Of a stretch of DNA of 64,000 nucleotides, positions 1 through 10,668 are shown piece by piece. A model generated the notes under the pieces. That model did not search any database. It saw only the letters and a list, made by a program, of their open reading frames with translations, and was not told the DNA's origin. The position numbers and the translations under genes were made by a program. The stretch covers positions 31,711,637 to 31,775,636 of the forward strand of contig NC_083339.1 in assembly GCF_019175385.1 (NCBI RefSeq). Direction: 5' to 3'. The stretch is from Lycium barbarum. Its lineage: Eukaryota > Streptophyta > Magnoliopsida > Solanales > Solanaceae. Within the stretch, counting starts at the first letter, position 1, and every line of letters begins with the position of its first letter.

Positions 1-59
1 TTATCTCTCTTATCTCTTGTTACTTTCATATCTTTATTGTGTTGTTATTCATGCCTTAC
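1..59 (+). repeat. L0: left piece of outermost LTR fragment
   Basis: This is the oldest layer of the nest. It ends in CTTAC, which recurs at 35492-35496 just after the L1 solo LTR. Joined across that insertion it reads into a CTCAGTAC hairpin module at the position where L2's LTR has the same module (12855 and 33630). It is therefore the U5-side part of a related Tekay-like LTR. The element may extend left of the window. Confidence 0.6.
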
Positions 60-1158
60 TGTTACACCTCGGAAAAATTTCATGTCGTCATGTAATGGAT
101 ATACTAATGCAGGGTGAGATGAATATGATGTTTCTATAAGTAAGAAAGGTTATTTAACGATCCTAGCTAAAATTTCAAAGATGTTGGAAGTAAGAGGAGA
201 AAGTTCCTTAAGAAGGGCAAAGTATATGTTGTGTTTTGGAAAGTTTCCGAAAGTACCGAACTAATGTTGACTTAATGATGTCCTAAAGGAGAGCTGTAAC
301 TCTCCTTATATTGGTAATAAAGTGTTAAACAAGTGTTAAGAAGGTTGCATAAGGATTGGAGATCAAACGAAACGACGGAAACCATTTCAGGGAAGTGGAG
401 TTCTACGACCACTTATACAGTTCGTATAACTTTATAAGGTCCGTATATGGGGTCTGTATAAAGGGTCCATATAACCCCCAGCAAGAAGATGTTTTTCATA
501 ATGGCGAACCACGGCCACTTATACGGACGGTACAATGTTATACGGACCGTATAAGTGTCTGTATAACACCCGAGGGGCTGAGTTATTTTCAAGTATATAA
601 ATGTGATCCCACTTCATTATTTTCATTTTTTACACTTCTCCACTTCTCTCCAAGTCTCTATAACATTCCATACATTCCATATACAAGAATCCAAGGGAAA
701 TCAAAGGCTCTTATCATTAATCAAAGGGAATCAAGTCTAAGGAAGCTCTTAGAGGTTGCTAGAGTCAAGAAAACTTTATGGATTGAAGCTAGGGTTTTTC
801 TTCAAGTGAAGTATTTCCATCCAAAGGTTATTCCTACTCAATAAAAGGTAAGATTTATGATCATTTCATGTTATTTGGATTATGGAGATGTTGAAAGACT
901 TGGGTAGAAGAACAAAGTAGAAAACGAAGTCTAAATGTAGATTTTATGATGTTTATGAGTAGTAATCTATATGGAGTCATGATTCTTAGTATGATATGGA
1001 TATAACCATGTTATGGAAGGTAATAATGGTGATGAAGAAGCGTCATATGTAAATGTGCTAAAATGGGTATGAAGTTGCTAGTATGAGTTGAACATGGGGG
1101 GTGAATATTGAAGGCTTAGTGTAATGTGATTAATTGAATTGGATATTATGAGTGTATT
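60..1158 (+). mobile_element. L1 solo LTR, left part (Ty3/gypsy, Tekay-like)
   Basis: It starts TGTTACACCTCGG at 60, directly after CTTAC (55-59). It continues at 34140-35491 and ends GGTCATGACA before a second CTTAC. The interruption is the L2 element, with GTATT at 1154-1158 and 34135-34139. The rejoined length is about 2.45 kb, with no internal region or second LTR, so it is a solo LTR. Visible parts are a U3 rich in TATACGG/CCGTATA inverted motifs (about 405-568), a TATA-like TATATAAATG near 594, and a donor-like AAAGGTAAG near 845. Short open frames here (for example 356-844) have no family similarity and are treated as chance. Confidence 0.85.
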
Positions 1159-1225
1159 TGTTACACCTCGGAAATTCCATAGGTGTTGCCTTGTGGATAG
1201 GATAATGTGAGCTTATGGTGATTAT
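1159..1225 (+). repeat. L2 5' LTR, first 67 bp
   Basis: It matches the start of the L2 3' LTR (31540 onward) almost base for base. It is cut at ATTAT (1221-1225) by L3 and resumes at 10664-10669, where ATTAT is repeated. Confidence 0.92.
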
Positions 1226-4200
1226 TGTGACGACCCAACCCCGTGGGCCGCGACTGGTACCCTAACTGGGTACCCATACGTACCTACCCGACCGAATTCC
1301 GAATCATACATTTTTTTTTTTGTTGAAACAGAAATTACAAAAGTAGGCCGATACAACTACGGCACGCACGCAAACATATATATATCTGAACATACAGAAA
1401 CATACGGATAAGCCGACAAGGCTAATATACAGACGAAACCCGTAACCCACACATCTATCTATAGGCCTCTACAGACATACAGAGTCATATGACGGGACAG
1501 GGCCCCGCCGTACCCAGAATATCCATACATACAGAGTATACAGAAGACGGGAGATATATACCAAAAATATACGCTCCGGATCAAAGGAGCTCTTCAAAAC
1601 AGCTGAATCAGAAACCTACGCTGGCGGCGTATCACCTGGTGCGTCGGTACCTGCGGGCATGTAGCGCAGCCCCCGAAGAACGGGGGTCAGTACGAAAAAT
1701 GTACCGAGTATGTAAAGCAGAACATAACAGATATAAACATAGTCCTAACCGGAGTCACAAAAATATAACGAACAGAACCATAAATCAGACTGACGGACAG
1801 AGTCATGATCCAGACAGACATACAGAATCGTGTTCTTTACAGATAAACAGAATCATGGTTCGGACAGACAGACGGAATCATAATACGGACAGATAAGCAG
1901 AATCAGAATCCATACGGACATACAGACATAGTCGTAATTCAGACGGACAGACAGAAGTATGTCGGACAGAATTATGCATGCAGAGTAGTACAGAGTCATA
2001 CAGAATCATACAGAGGCATGTGCTTATATAAATATAGATGGCACACGCATACATTCATACAGATCCCGGCCCTGTCTGGGGGCGCGGTAACAGAACCCGG
2101 CCCTCTTAGTACGGGACGCGGTGGACAGACAGAATCAGATCAGATCATATGCCATCCTGGCCGCCATCCCCATACACAAATCATAATGTCATACAGACAT
2201 ACAGATCCCGGCCCGTACGCCGAGGGACGCGGTGAACAATGCAGAGAAATATGCACGATAACAGAACCTGGCCCGGGTCGCAGTGAAAGAATGCATTGAG
2301 ACAGACACGAATCGATAAATGAGAAACTACTTACATACAGACTCAACATACAGACTCAATCAAACTGAAGGGTGCCAAACGGCGAGCCAAAATCAGAATA
2401 TCCAGATAGTATGCATAGTACGCGCCTATATCCTAGTTGGGAAGGCACGACAGATTATTATCAGAATCAGATTCTCAGATGTCCAGAAATCATTTTGTAT
2501 AAATTACACAAAAATAGCCATATCATACAAAAAATAATAGTCCAGAAGTTTTTAGAGAAAATCGGACCAAAACGGAAGTATTTAAAATTTTACAGAAAGT
2601 ATCGGGCCCTGTGGGCCCGCCTCGGACCAACTCGAGGCTACATACGTAGATTATTGATAATAGACCTTATGAGGTCATCCATAATCGTTTGGAAGTGTTC
2701 CGACTCCGTTTAGGGAAGTTTTGCACAAAAATTCACTTTAAAGGCAATTTGTAAGAAAATAGCTTCAATTGAATTGAAGGAATTGGAGCGGTTTTCCGTC
2801 TCGAATTCCGGGGAACGGAGTCGTACTTAAGGCTCGCGGCCGAGCCTACCACATCCAGAACATGCCTAGGAACATAGGGGAATGCTTCACATACCTCGAT
2901 GACGCGTTACGCTCGCTTGGCGTCAATCCAAATTTCGTCCAAAATCTGGAAATGGTCAAGTTTACCATTTGTTAGTTTCATTCTTTCCATATTCCAACTT
3001 TACACATACTTGCCTACCGAAATTTCGGCAGCATTTCCTCTGTATATACGACATCCCCGAGACTTAGCGCGGCTCAATTCATCAACACAACAACCCAGAA
3101 ATGACATCAAAACATCAATGGACATTAAAACATACACTAAGGCATCATTAGCCATCTTTCGACATAACGAAACATTTTTCGTTTCAAACTTGCATTTCCA
3201 AACCAAACTTATTATTTTCATATCCATTATCCATCAAAATCATTACGACATACACCGGAGGCATCCATACCATTTTCACATAATATTCATAAGATACACA
3301 ACATTCAAACTTTCCATTAAGTCACTACTTTTCCAATCTTTTCCTAACTTTCAACATACAAGTTCATTATACATTTCCATCCTCCAAATTCATCAACAAT
3401 AATCATAATTTGCCTCTTGATACATTCATTTCCATTTTTACATAATTCATAACAAAGTTGTATACTTTCCTACAACAACTTGATAACCATTTTTCCAAAA
3501 CAATAAAGATTGTTATCTTTCCGTTCACTTCACCATAACATACTTACCATACAAACAAGATCAAATTCATACTCCATCAACACATAACAATACCACACGG
3601 CCACCTCCTAGATTCTTCAATTTTCACTAATTCATTCCACTTCCATTTCTAATAAAATTTCCACCATACTACAACTAAATTACAACATGAATTCAAATCA
3701 TCCAAGACATGTAATACATGTACATGTATTCGGCCAACATGCATATTTTTCCACACACAAAATTTCCATGTTTTTCATTCATTCACACATACTACAACAT
3801 ACATATACCATTTATAACATAACAAAAGCATTAAATCCTCACCTTTCTTCAAGTTCTTCACTTGGAGGATAGAATTGCTTTCTTGCCACAATACTTATAC
3901 CAACTTGTAGAGGGCTTTGCACTTGGTAATATTCCCACAAGAACTTGATTTTTAAACCAAAGATTAGGCCTCAAAAAAAAATTCTTTCTTTTTCTTTCTT
4001 TTTCTCCTTCAAACCCGAAATGCCTCTTTCTCTTCCTCTCAATTCTTTTTCTTGAAGCTTCTTTGGATAAACATGTATTATTACCTCTTTATATTAACTA
4101 GTCATGTGACTAATCACATGACTTATGGCCATGGATTTTGGGCCAATATGGCCGGTTGGGCCTCCAAGTTTGGGCCTTGTTCTCTTTTTTTTTTTTGAGT

Positions 4201-4396
4201 CCAACTTGGCTAATTTTGTAATTTATGGAACAAGTTTCCAAAATTCCAATTTTGCCCTTGGCCACCTTTCGTAATTCCACACCATTGAATTCATAACCTA
4301 CACATTCATACCAAGTAAGGTCCAATTGTGGCCTTATTCATCACACGTCAATTTGTCTTGAATCTTTTTGAATAAGCGAAATTGTCGGATGTAACA
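1226..4396 (-). repeat. L3 3' LTR (left copy)
   Basis: Read on plus it starts TGTGACGACCC (the other copy has TGTCACGACCC) and ends GATGTAACA. It contains CAGACAGA-rich degenerate repeats (about 1785-2015), a CAGTAC/GTAC hairpin (1688-1706), the CCTACCGAAATTTCGGCAGC block near 3015 that is shared with LB, a donor-like AAAGGTGAGG near 3840 (minus) and a TATA-like site near 4090-4100 (minus). Its small ORFs recur in both LTR copies only because the LTRs are duplicates. Confidence 0.92.
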
Positions 4397-4410
4397 TCCT
4401 CCCCCCCTTT
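4397..4410 (-). other. L3 polypurine tract
   Basis: On the minus strand AAAGGGGGGGAGGA abuts the 3' LTR. This is the expected plus-strand primer for reverse transcription, and it sets the element's orientation. Confidence 0.85.
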
Positions 4411-4729
4411 AAAACATTCATCCTCGAATGTTAAATCGACCTTATGGGGCGTCATACTACTTCGGGAGGGTTCTCTTTATAGTCGTCCTTTACTGACTTT
4501 CCGACATGGCTTCTTTACCAACATTATGGGGTAATTTTTCACATCACTGATTCAAATGCCTTCATAATATACATTCTCATACCCCACATAATCATCGAAC
4601 CATAAGCTATATTCTTGTAACAGACAAATGCTTTCCAGACGTCATAGTCCATATCATTTCTTGTGACACTACTGAGTTCCCTACCACATTACCGTAATCC
4701 CTCTTCATACCAGACACTTCATACTAGCA

Positions 4730-5245
4730 GATTCAGAATTAGGACCGGACGCGTAGAAGAATATCAGACAGATTCGTAATCGGAGGCAGACGTACTAAAC
4801 CATGGCGAACAGATTCGTAGTCGAAGTCAGATGTACAGAAGTATGTCAGACAAATCTGAGATCGGAGTTAGACGTACAGAGAGGTATCAGACAGATTCGA
4901 AATCAGAATCAGACGTACAGAAATGTATCATACAGAGTCGTAATTAAAATCAGACATACGGAGATGTATCAGACAAACGCGTGATCAAGATCAGACGTAC
5001 AGAGGCATATCAGACGGATTCATATCCAGAGTCAGACATACAGAGGTGTGTTAGGCAGATTCGCAATCAGAGTTAATCATACAGAGGTATGTCAACCAGA
5101 AACAGATTCAGAATCGGATGTGCAAAGATTTATCAGATGGGAACATAATCGAGTTCAGAAGTACAGAAGCGTAATAGGCGGAGCCTTGTCAGAATCGGAA
5201 GTGTAGAAGTATAACAGATAGAATCTGAATTAGAGTCAGATCACT
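4730..5245. repeat. Degenerate ~55-bp tandem repeats in L3 interior
   Basis: The core AGTCAGACGTACAGAGGTAT followed by TCAGACAGATTCG and an ATCGGA/ATCAGA step recurs about nine or ten times with drift. The LTRs contain a looser version of the same CAGACAGA/CATACAGA vocabulary, so the array may be an expansion of LTR-type sequence. Confidence 0.75.
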
Positions 5246-5839
5246 CCTATTAAGGCTCCAGTGATTTATAAAAATTTTCCTTCACTGGAAACTTGTTTGC
5301 CAAGTTGTCGTACAAATCGTCTTACGTGTCGCTTATCGACTCTTTCAGAGATTCCGCTTATTCACACTTCTTCTCTTTCATCTTTCCTACCATCCATACT
5401 CATTTTCTTGTTCAGACATCGTCATACCAGACTAAATTATAATGTAATCGGGGCTTTTCTACCCCTTGACAACATTCAGGTCGTCGTCCCTGCTTCGCTT
5501 CATGTATTCGGCTTAGTAAAACCTTTCGTCTATCACAATTTTAGTTGCCGGGACTCGGCTCGTGATCCATATGGGTACCAGACAAAAATCATACACACAC
5601 ACATACACACATACATATATCTTTACTAATATCTTACTGGCGAACGACTCTGACGGTTACTCGAATCCGCTCAATTTCCCGAGCGGTATTGCACCTTTTT
5701 ATTTCCGCCCATTTAGTCCGCATCAGTCTGCGCGACTTCTGTAAGGGCACTAATTACTCCACACATTCTCTTTTCCTTTAGATTACCCCAAATTTCCATT
5801 TATACTTATCATACTTACACTTGTGAAAAATTTTGTGTC

Positions 5840-5910
5840 ACTTCCCAGGGGGTCACCCATCCCATAATTGCTCTGGCTTGAGCACGCTTAACTCCGAAAC
5901 TTTCATGCAT
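5840..5910 (-). other. 5S-rRNA-like segment with A-box and C-box inside L3
   Basis: On the minus strand this stretch resembles the middle and 3' part of plant 5S rRNA. It contains AGTTAAGCGTGCT (5881-5893, A-box) and, 31 nt from the A-box start as in 5S rRNA, GGATGGGTGACCCCCTGG followed by GAAGT (C-box region, 5840-5862). The connecting bases keep GC-AGAG in place. A T5 run follows on the same strand (5826-5830), in the position of a Pol III terminator. The first half of 5S rRNA is not recognisable, so this is not a full 5S gene. It lies on the sense strand of L3, between the small ORF and the 3' LTR. Whether it recruits TFIIIA/Pol III is not shown. Confidence 0.8.
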
Positions 5911-6691
5911 TTTGACGCGTTAGGGCTAATATAATTTCGTCAATTGCCCCGCAGGACCTTTGTCACTTAATTTTAGGGCAAATTGGGGTCTTAGCAAATT
6001 TTCGGAAAATTCTCGTAGCGGGTCCCACCCCCGGCTAAGTCGTACCATTACCCTGTTGCCTTTCTGAATCTTCAATATTCACTTTCATACACATATACAT
6101 ATGATTACAGAGAGCCCACAGATTTAAGTCTTCATCCCACAAATTCCGTCTCCAAATAATCGGCGAAATCTGATAAAATATTATCGTAAGATGCTCTCCA
6201 ACCACCAACAGAAGAAAACTAAATTCCGACGAGTATCGCGGAACCTTTTTGTACTCAATCTACATATTTACCTCCATATTCCTGGAAAAATTCGGGCAGA
6301 GTTTCCTCTGTATTTCTTACTATCTGAAACCTGTACACCAGAAATACCAATTATGCCTCACAGGGCCAACACATATACACACACATACATATCATATCAT
6401 GTCGTATCGCAGCCACACGGGGCTGATAACCTCAAGTAAGAATTATAACGTCGTCGACACCTACCACACGTGCCCAACTCAACAGCATCGGAGGCACTTT
6501 CCTGTTTACTTTCATCCGGGATTTCTAGACTCACATTGACGGTGGGGACATCTCAGTCGCCCTTGCCTTTGGTCACTAGGTCTCTAATCCTTTTAAATTT
6601 CCGTCGTCTTCATAGAACAACGTTTTACAGATATCATACACATATCGAAAATTCTAGGAAACTTACGTACTCATAACTGATCAACTCGGGT

Positions 6692-7207
6692 CTAACCTGG
6701 GGAGCTGCCGTGGGAACTGTGTCCCTCATCATCGTCGTCGGTCTGGCCCCCACTGTTACCTGCATCTGAATCGGAGGAGTGTAGGTAGCCTGGCAATTCC
6801 TGGTTCACCGACGGCCAGGACAAAGGGCTGGAATAGGGCGTAACACTCTCTGGGGAAGCCTGTCTAACATACTGCTCCACTACCGGAGCTGCTGGCACAT
6901 CCTCGGGAATCTCCTCCTCCGGCGTCCCAGAGGAGTGCTCTAGTGGCTCAGCCTCGGGGCTATCCTCCTCCCTGGGAGTAAGAAACTCTGGAGGTATCGT
7001 CGCTGGGTCCTCCGAAGGGTCGGTGTCATAACTGTCTTCCCTGGGAGCCTCTGCTCTGGGGATCAAAAACTCTGGAGGAATTGTCTCTAGATCCTCCGAA
7101 GGATCTGTCTCAATCGAGTAGCTGGGGATCTGCCTACTCGGTCCTGGTGATGTCCTAGGGGCCTTATTAGCACCCCCATCCCCATCATCCGAAGCGCTCC
7201 TCTTCAT
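6692..7207 (-). CDS. Acidic Pro/Ser-rich ORF of L3 (171 aa), unknown function
   Basis: This is the only sizeable sense-strand ORF of L3 and sits where gag starts in LB, about 290 bp inside the primer site. The N-terminus (MKRSASDDGDGG) is followed by a basic patch. Residues 35-51 and 63-79 are a clear internal duplication, DPSED-x-x-TIPPEFL-x-PR with a 28-residue period. The C-terminus is rich in Asp, Ser and Gly with a DDDDE run. There is no gag domain, CCHC knuckle or membrane segment. It is probably disordered. It may be a leftover or replaced gag N-terminus, a protein that helps the element use a partner's machinery, or non-coding sequence. I do not recognise a family. Confidence 0.6.
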   Translation of the reverse strand: MKRSASDDGDGGANKAPRTSPGPSRQIPSYSIETDPSEDLETIPPEFLIPRAEAPREDSYDTDPSEDPATIPPEFLTPREEDSPEAEPLEHSSGTPEEEIPEDVPAAPVVEQYVRQASPESVTPYSSPLSWPSVNQELPGYLHSSDSDAGNSGGQTDDDDEGHSSHGSSPG

Positions 7208-7477
7208 TATTTATCAACCTACGATCACCTGCAGGAAGAGGGTCAGAAACATTTTCCCCAAATACCGACACTTCTGCTCTTCTGGAGCCTCGCTGTAGAT
7301 ACAGCAATTCGTAGGGGAGAATCATCCTAATCATATAGCTTTATCGCACGATCTAAGAATCCAAAGAAGGGTAACATCCTAAATGCCCTGTAGCTTCCTG
7401 TTTATAGATGTGGTGCACAACACATCGATAAACAAGACTCTACTAGACACGGCCTGTAGACATTCCGAGGACTAACC
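7208..7477 (-). other. L3 untranslated leader, homologous to LB leader
   Basis: The segment 7337-7477 is nearly the same as LB 49313-49450: a shared AGATCGTGCGATA motif, GCCCTGTAGCTTCC, GTGGTGCACAACACATCG and ACACGGCCTGTAGACATTCC (the last three as read on plus). A shared leader next to the primer site usually carries packaging signals, so co-packaging with an LB-type element is a reasonable inference. Confidence 0.75.
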
Positions 7478-7489
7478 GCTCTGATACCA
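7478..7489 (-). other. L3 primer-binding site (tRNA-Met type)
   Basis: The minus strand reads TGGTATCAGAGC, the initiator-Met tRNA complement used by many plant Ty3/gypsy and Copia elements. It starts 4 bp inside the 5' LTR edge. Confidence 0.9.
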
Positions 7490-7493
7490 CTTT

Positions 7494-10400
7494 TGTCACG
7501 ACCCAACCCCGTGGGCCGCGACTGGTACCCTAACTGGGTACCCATACGTACCTACCCGACCGAATTCCGAATCATACGTTTTTTTTTTTTTGAAACAGAA
7601 ATTACAAAAGTAGGCCGATACAACTACGGCACGCGCGCAAACATATATATATCTGAACATACAGAAACATACGGATAAGCCGACAAGGCTAACATACAGA
7701 CGAAACCCGTAACCCACACATCTATCTACAGGCCTCTACAGACATACAGAGTCATATGACGGGACAGGGCCCCGCCGTACCCAGAATATCCATACATACA
7801 GAGTATACAGAAGACGGGAGATATATACCAAAAATATACGCTCCGGATCAAAGGAGCTCTTCAAAACAGCTGAATCAGAAACCTACGCTGGCGGCGTATC
7901 ACCTGGTGCGTCGGTACCTGCGGGCATGTAGCGCAGCCCCCGAAGAACGGGGGTCAGTACGAAAAATGTACCGAGTATGTAAAGCAGAACATAACAGATA
8001 TAAACATAGTCCGAACCGGAGTCACAGAAATATAACGAACAGAACCATAAATCAGACTGACGGACAGAGTCATGATCCAGACAGACATACAGAATCGTGT
8101 TCTTTACAGATAAACAGAATCATGGTTCGGACAGACAGACGGAATCATAATACGGACAGATAAGCAGAATCAGAATCCATACGGACATACAGACATAGTC
8201 GTAATTCAGACGGACAGACAGAAGTATGTCGGACAGAATTATGCATGCAGAGTAGTACAGAGTCATACAGAATCATACAGAGGCATGTGCTTATATAAAT
8301 CTAGATGGCATACGCATACATTCATACAGATCCCGGCCCTGTCTGGGGGCGCGGTAACAGAACCCGGCCCTCTTAGTACGGGACGCGGTGGACAGACAGA
8401 ATCAGATTAGATCATATGCCATCCTGGCCGCCATCCCCATACACAAATCATAATGTCATACAGACATACAGATCCCGGCCCGTACGCCGAGGGACGCGGT
8501 GAACAATGCAGAGAAATATGCACGATAACAGAACCTGGCCCGGGTCGCAATGAAAGAATGCATTGAGACAGACACGAATCGATAAATGAGAAACTACTTA
8601 CATACAGACTCAACATACAGACTCAATCAAACTGAAGGGTGCCAAACGGCGAGCCAAAATCAGAATATCCAGATAGTATGCATAGTACGCGCCTATATCC
8701 TAGTTGGGAAGGCACGACAGATTATTATCAGAATCAGATTCTCAGATGTTCAGAAATCATTTTGTATAAATTACACAAAAATAGCCATATCATACAAAAA
8801 ATAATAGTCCAGAAGTTTTTAGAGAAAATCGGACCAAAACGGAATTATTTAAAATTTTACAGAAAGTATCGGGCCCTGTGGGCCCGCCTCGGACCAACTC
8901 GAGGCTACATACGTAGATTATTGATAATAGACCTTATGAGGTCATCCATAATCGTTTGGAAGTGTTCCGACTCCGTTTAGGGAAGTTTTGCACAAAAATT
9001 CACTTTAAAGGCAATTTGTAAGAAAATAGCTTCAATTGAATTGAAGGAATTGGAGCGGTTTTCCGTCTCGAATTCCGGGGAACGGAGTCGTACTTAAGGC
9101 TCGCGGCCGAGCCTACCACATCCAGAACATGCCTAGGAACATAGGGGAATGCTTCACATACCTCGATGACGCGTTACGCTCGCTTGGCGTCAATCCAAAT
9201 TTCATCCAAAATCTGGAAATGGTCAAGTTTACCATTTGTTAGTTTCATTCTTTCCATATTCCAACTTTACACATACTTGCCTACCGAAATTTCGGCAGCA
9301 TTTCCTCTGTATATACGACATCCCCGAGACTTAGCTCGGCTCAATTCATCAACACAACAACCCAGAAATGACATCAAAACATCAATGGACATTAAAACAT
9401 ACACTAAGGCATCATTAGCCATCTTTCGACATAACGAAACATTTTTCGTTTCAAACTTGCATTTCCAAACCAAACTTATTATTTTCATATCCATTATCCA
9501 TCAAAATCATTACGACATACACCGGAGGCATCCATACCATTTTCACATAATATTCATAAGATACACAACATTCAAACTTTCCATTAAGTCACTACTTTTC
9601 CAATCTTTTCCTAACTTTCAACATACAAGTTCATTATACATTTCCATCCTCCAAATTCATCAACAATAATCATAATTTGCCTCTTGATACATTCATTTCC
9701 ATTTTTACATAATTCATAACAAAGTTGTATACTTTCCTACAACAACTTGATAACCATTTTTCCAAAACAATAAAGATTGTTATCTTTCCGTTCACTTCAC
9801 CATAACATACTTAGCATACAAACAAGATCAAATTCATACTCCATCAACACATAACAATACCACACGGCCACCTCCTACATTCTTCAATTTTCACTAATTC
9901 ATTCCACTTCCATTTCTAATAAAATTTCCACCATACTACAACTAAATTACAACATGAATTCAAATCATCCAAGACATGTAATACATGTACATGTATTCGG
10001 CCAACATGCATATTTTTCCACACACAAAATTTCCATGTTTTTCATTCATTCACACATACTACAACATACATATACCATTTATAACATAACAAAAGCATTA
10101 AATCCTCACCTTTCTTCAAGTTCTTCACTTGGAGGATAGAATTGCTTTCTTGCCACAATACTTATACCAACTTGTAGAGGGCTTTGTACTTGGTAATATT
10201 CCCACAAGAACTTGATTTTTAAACCAAAGATTAGGCCTCAAAAAAAAATTCTTTCTTTTTCTTTCTTTTTCTCCTTCAAACCCGAAATGCCTCTTTCTCT
10301 TCCTCTCAATTCTTTTTCTTGAAGCTTCTTTGGATAAACATGTATTATTACCTCTTTATATTAACTAGTCATGTGTCTAATCACATGACTTATGGCCATG

Positions 10401-10663
10401 GATTTTGGGCCAATATGGCCGGTTGGGCCTCCAAGTTTGGGCCTTGTTCTCTTATTTTTTTTTTAGTCCAACTTGGCTAATTTTGTAATTTATGGAACAA
10501 GTTTCCAAAATTCCAATTTTGCCCTTGGCCACCTTTCGTAATTCCACACCATTGAATTCATAACCTACACATTCATACCAAGTAAGGTCCAATTGTGGCC
10601 TTATTCATCACACGTCAATTTGTCTTGAATCTTTTTGAATAAGCGAAAATGTCGGATGTAACA
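7494..10663 (-). repeat. L3 5' LTR (right copy)
   Basis: Starts TGTCACGACCCAACC and ends GATGTAACA on plus. A TATA-like AATATAAAG on minus lies near 10356-10363, a donor-like AAAGGTGAGG near 10105, and the CAGTAC hairpin at 7955-7973. It agrees with the left copy except for scattered substitutions and small poly-T length changes. Confidence 0.92.
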
Positions 10664-10668
10664 ATTAT

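Larger units (their letters stand above)
4411..6691 (-). other. L3 internal non-coding region
   Basis: No supported coding frame lies here. The stretch holds a degenerate ~55-bp tandem array (about 4730-5245), a CA/TA-rich microsatellite (about 5590-5620), the 5S-rRNA-like segment (5840-5910) and otherwise unique-looking sequence. The small plus-strand ORFs (for example 5261-5629 and 6191-6439) run antisense to the element and show no domain. Confidence 0.7.
1226..10663 (-). mobile_element. L3: non-autonomous LTR retrotransposon (LARD-like) with 3.17-kb LTRs
   Basis: Two direct LTRs of about 3,170 bp (1226-4396 and 7494-10663) flank a 3.1-kb interior and are bounded by ATTAT (1221-1225, 10664-10668). 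The primer site GCTCTGATACCA (7478-7489) lies next to the right LTR and the polypurine tract (as CCCCCCC, 4397-4410) next to the left LTR, so sense is the minus strand. The interior has no gag zinc knuckle, RT or integrase. It holds a 171-codon acidic ORF, a 5S-rRNA-like box and an array of ~55-bp repeats. By eye the LTRs differ at roughly 20 places, so the insertion is recent. The LTR start, leader and primer site resemble LB, which suggests movement in trans by an LB-type element (inference). Confidence 0.9.

Noticed and set aside
356..844. 162-aa ORF in L1
   Set aside because: It overlaps U3 palindromes and the TATA region of an LTR and starts from a non-ATG codon context. No family match was recognised.
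1489..1896. 135-aa ORF, repeated at 7756-8163
   Set aside because: It lies antisense inside the L3 LTRs, and its repetition is explained by LTR duplication. It has no domain and covers CAGACAGA repeats.
2899..3402. 167-aa ORF, repeated at 9166
   Set aside because: LTR sequence of L3, antisense to the element. His/Ile/Phe-rich translation of AT-rich DNA.
5840..5910. Full 5S rRNA gene
   Set aside because: Only the middle and 3' part resembles 5S rRNA; the first half and a proper 5' end are missing. Reported as 5S-like only.
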